Assembly (NCBI GenBank): GCA_030607895.1
Contig: JAUWJC010000269.1
Location: forward strand, 1 to 6,161
Direction: 5' to 3'
Length of the DNA: 6,161 bases
DNA from: Pirellulales bacterium
Lineage (GTDB): Bacteria > Planctomycetota > Planctomycetia > Pirellulales > Thermoguttaceae
Shown here: positions 4,707-6,161 of the stretch, piece by piece
How the letters are laid out: each line of letters starts with the position of its first letter
How positions within the stretch are numbered: the first letter of the stretch is position 1
Translations under genes and position numbers: made by a program
Notes under the pieces: model-generated
What the model was told of the DNA's origin: nothing
Databases searched by the model: none
The model's input: the letters and a program-made list of their open reading frames with translations, nothing else

Positions 4707-5519
4707 CTAGTGTTCTTCGAGCACCCGGTAGACGGGTCGGATATGGAACTTGGGGTCTCGTAGGAAGCCGATCAGCAACTCCATGGGGCAATTGCCCGGC
4801 CCGCGCCCCAGCCCGGCCATCGACGCGTCGGCCCGGTTCGCTCCGTGAATGATCGCCTCGATTGTATTGGCGAACGCTAACTGCTGGTTGTTGTGGGCGT
4901 GGATGCCCACTTCTTTGCCGGTATCCTTGCCGTACTGGAAGTACTTCTTGACCAGAATCTCGACCTGCTCGGCGTACATCGACCCCCAACTGTCGACCAC
5001 GACCAGCGTGGAGGCGGGCGTCTCGGCAAGGATTTCCAACGCCTGGTCGACCTCCTTTTCCTGGGCCGCGGCGACCGCCATCAGGTTGGCCGTCACCTCG
5101 TAGCCTTTTTGGAAGGCGTCGTTAATCATGTCGACCGCCGCGGTCGTCTGATGAACGTAAAAGGCCACGCGAATCGTGTCCAACACACTGTCCTTCTTCG
5201 GCAGAATGTCGGTCCGCCAATCGGCCTTGCCCGCGTCGGCCATCGCCGTGAGCTTCAATGGCGTTTCATTCTCGCCCACGATCCGCCGGATGTTATCCTC
5301 ATCGCAGTGTTTCCAGGCGCCGAACTTGTCGGGGGCGAACAGCTTTTTCGAGGCCTTGTAGCCAATCTCCATGTAGTCGATGCCGGTGTCCAGGCAGGTC
5401 TGGTAGACGGCCTTGACGAATCGATCATCGAACATATGGTCGTTGACCAGGCCGCCGTCCCGGACTGTACAGTCGAGGACTTTCAACTCGGGCCGATAGG
5501 TAATCCACGGAGCGGTCAC
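4707..5519 (-). CDS. DRE-TIM metallolyase: HMG-CoA lyase / 4-hydroxy-2-oxovalerate aldolase-like protein (C-terminus cut by amber codon)
   Basis: The product up to the TAG is 270 residues. It has the features of the DRE-TIM superfamily: the N-terminal LDCTVRDGG (D16, R20, D21; metal ligand and catalytic arginine), VVVDSWG (about 173-179), the HxHN metal motif H207-A-H209-N210, and GLGRGPGN (237-244). Relatives cleave or form carbon-carbon bonds at 2-oxo acid or acyl-CoA substrates with a divalent metal. The substrate cannot be told here. The start is GTG at 5517-5519, supported by GAAGGAG 6 nt upstream. The TIM-barrel core appears complete, but the frame continues for another 52 plausible codons after the amber stop, for a full length of 323 positions. 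The gene may therefore be a recent pseudogene, a tolerated truncation, a read-through gene or carry a sequencing error. A strong promoter precedes it. Confidence 0.88.
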   Translation of the reverse strand: MTAPWITYRPELKVLDCTVRDGGLVNDHMFDDRFVKAVYQTCLDTGIDYMEIGYKASKKLFAPDKFGAWKHCDEDNIRRIVGENETPLKLTAMADAGKADWRTDILPKKDSVLDTIRVAFYVHQTTAAVDMINDAFQKGYEVTANLMAVAAAQEKEVDQALEILAETPASTLVVVDSWGSMYAEQVEILVKKYFQYGKDTGKEVGIHAHNNQQLAFANTIEAIIHGANRADASMAGLGRGPGNCPMELLIGFLRDPKFHIRPVYRVLEEH

Positions 5520-5525
5520 TACAAA

Positions 5526-5532
5526 CTCCTTC
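5526..5532 (-). promoter_or_regulatory. Ribosome binding site supporting the GTG start
   Basis: On the minus strand GAAGGAG (5532-5526) lies 6 nt before the GTG codon at 5519-5517. The good match and spacing justify a non-ATG start for the aldolase-like gene. Confidence 0.8.
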
Positions 5533-5569
5533 GTATCGAAAGGTAACGGGAAGGTGAGGATAATCCTTT

Positions 5570-5598
5570 ATTATGTTCCAAACCGGACGAGTTGTCAA
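5570..5598 (-). promoter_or_regulatory. Near-consensus sigma70 promoter of the aldolase-like gene
   Basis: On the minus strand a perfect -35 box TTGACA (5598-5593) is followed after exactly 17 nt by CATAAT (5575-5570), five of six bases of the -10 consensus. The start would be near 5563, giving a leader of about 44 nt that carries the GAAGGAG site. This is the best promoter in the window and suggests constitutive, fairly strong expression. Confidence 0.85.
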
Positions 5599-5661
5599 CG
5601 ACCGCCCCGGTGGCCGGAGCCGGTTTTACCACGGCGCGGCGGAGCCGCAACCAAAGGAGGA

Positions 5662-5729
5662 TTCAGGGTTCAGGGTTCAGAACTTTGCATCCAAACCTTG
5701 TTCCGAGGTCCTGCACCCTGAACCCTGAA
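5662..5729. repeat. Inverted repeat built from TTCAGGG heptamers
   Basis: TTCAGGGTTCAGGGTTCAG (5662-5680) is a run of two and a half direct heptamers. Its first 15 bases (5662-5676) pair perfectly with ACCCTGAACCCTGAA (5715-5729), leaving a 38-nt loop. It is a further, different palindromic intergenic repeat. No coding role is apparent. Confidence 0.85.
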
Positions 5730-5746
5730 CCCCAACGGCTACTAAA

Positions 5747-5769
5747 AAGCTTGTCAGAAAAACAAGCTT
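5747..5769. repeat. AAGCTTGT/ACAAGCTT hairpin, possible minus-strand terminator
   Basis: AAGCTTGT (5747-5754) pairs perfectly with ACAAGCTT (5762-5769) around the loop CAGAAAA. On the minus strand the hairpin ends in AAGCTTTTTAG, which gives a short T-run. It might terminate transcription entering from the right, but the T-run is short and partly inside the stem. It may equally be another REP-like repeat. Confidence 0.55.
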
Positions 5770-5819
5770 CTACGGATTTGTACTACAGGGCGTAAATCGC
5801 GCTTTGCACGGTCTGATGA

Positions 5820-5845
5820 GGGAAAAGGGGCGGGGGGGAAATGGG
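5820..5845 (+). other. G-quadruplex motif
   Basis: Four G-runs of 3, 4, 7 and 3 bases are separated by loops of 4, 1 and 4 nt (AAAA, C, AAAT). This satisfies the standard G3+N1-7 quadruplex pattern on the plus strand. It lies in a gene-free repeat cluster. Any effect on transcription or replication is unproven. Confidence 0.7.
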
Positions 5846-5908
5846 AAAACGGAAAGCGGCAGCCGTGGTTTGTCCTGGTGAGGCTCACCTTCCGTGGAGC
5901 TTTGCGTT

Positions 5909-6023
5909 GAACAGAAGTCAACGAAGGAAACGAAGCGAAAGAATGCACTGTTGCCGACCGTGGTGCCGTCAGCCGCTAGATTCCATTTGCCTCTTACTTC
6001 GTTACCTTTGTTGCCTTCTGTTC
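5909..6023. repeat. Imperfect 27-bp inverted repeat (GAACAGAAG family)
   Basis: The arm 5909-5935 (starting GAACAGAAGTCAACGAAGG) and the reverse complement of 5997-6023 (starting GAACAGAAGGCAACAAAGG) agree at 24 of 27 positions. The intervening segment is 61 nt. The three mismatches are T5918, G5923 and A5928. I recall similar purine-rich words as dispersed repeats in planctomycete-like genomes. Confidence 0.8.
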
Positions 6024-6067
6024 TTCCCCAATACTCTCGCGCCAAGTTAAACCCGTAACCTTGGAAT

Positions 6068-6086
6068 TCGAGGCTGGCTGCCTCGA
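6068..6086. repeat. TCGAGGC/GCCTCGA hairpin
   Basis: A perfect 7-bp stem (6068-6074 with 6080-6086) encloses the loop TGGCT. With the bulged CCAGGAGG hairpin 20 nt downstream it forms another pair of adjacent hairpins, as in REP elements. Confidence 0.6.
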
Positions 6087-6161
6087 TGAAATTGGTTGTC
6101 GTTATCCAGGAGGTGAAATTCCTCCCTGGGCAAAGGCTAGCCACCAGCCCAGTAGCAAAGC

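Larger units (their letters stand above)
5846..6161. other. Gene-free right end, filled with repeat-like sequence
   Basis: I find no supported gene here. Open frames on both strands run through inverted repeats and have no family features or ribosome binding sites. Besides the repeats listed separately, there is a small palindrome GGTGAGGCTCACC (5877-5889). There is also a bulged hairpin CCAGGAGG/CCTCCCTGG (6106-6129). A purine-rich stretch and its pyrimidine complement dominate 5909-6030. A gene could begin beyond the right edge. Confidence 0.5.

Noticed and set aside
4707..4709. UAG reassigned to a sense amino acid (for example pyrrolysine) in this organism
   Set aside because: Three other genes in the window end naturally in TAG at family-typical positions, so global reassignment is unlikely. 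Local read-through remains open.
4558..4989. Minus-strand frame overlapping the aldolase 3' end
   Set aside because: It is a shifted reading of the same codons with an Arg-rich product. The true continuation is in the aldolase frame after the amber codon.
4893..5546. Plus-strand open frame of 217 codons opposite the aldolase-like gene
   Set aside because: The minus frame has family motifs, promoter and RBS. The plus frame has none and runs over the minus-strand RBS.

Overview
The window looks like planctomycete chromosome, most likely Pirellulales-like. The first sign is a DUF1559 prepilin-type protein followed at once by a small carboxypeptidase-regulatory-like lipoprotein, a gene pair that planctomycetes carry in many copies. 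The second is a GC-rich coding style. The third is a high density of short palindromic (REP/MITE-like) repeats between genes. The assignment is inferred from these family signatures, not from a search.

Layout, left to right. Positions 57-492 hold three minus-strand tRNA genes, transcribed Thr(TGT), Tyr(GTA), Gly(TCC), behind a recognisable promoter at 520-547. This order matches the conserved bacterial tRNA cluster that precedes tuf, so the left edge probably leads into EF-Tu or another tRNA-Thr. After an apparently non-coding gap comes the plus-strand pair: a DUF1559 pseudopilin-like protein (918-1847) and a lipoprotein (1853-2266). Positions 2267-2987 have no convincing gene and hold a double-hairpin REP element and two copies of an 81-bp palindromic MITE-like element. 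The second copy is flanked by an 11-bp direct repeat and sits just upstream of the ribosome binding site of the next gene. That gene (2988-4451) encodes a thioredoxin-like domain (WCAPC) joined to a trypsin-like protease domain with a visible His/Asp/Ser triad. A 24-bp-arm inverted repeat separates it from a convergent minus-strand gene (4548/4707-5519) for a DRE-TIM (HMG-CoA lyase / 4-hydroxy-2-oxovalerate aldolase-like) enzyme. This gene has a textbook promoter and RBS, but its frame is interrupted by one in-frame amber codon 52 codons before what looks like the original end. Positions 5600-6161 hold no credible gene. They are a patchwork of inverted repeats, hairpins and a G-quadruplex motif.

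The genes do not form one pathway. The DUF1559 protein and the lipoprotein are probably co-transcribed envelope proteins. The thioredoxin-protease is probably exported and acts on periplasmic proteins. The aldolase-like enzyme is cytoplasmic and stands alone under its own promoter. The most distinctive features are the MITE with its apparent target duplication in a 5' leader, the amber-interrupted aldolase, the thioredoxin-protease fusion, and the number of different palindromic repeat families in about 6 kb.
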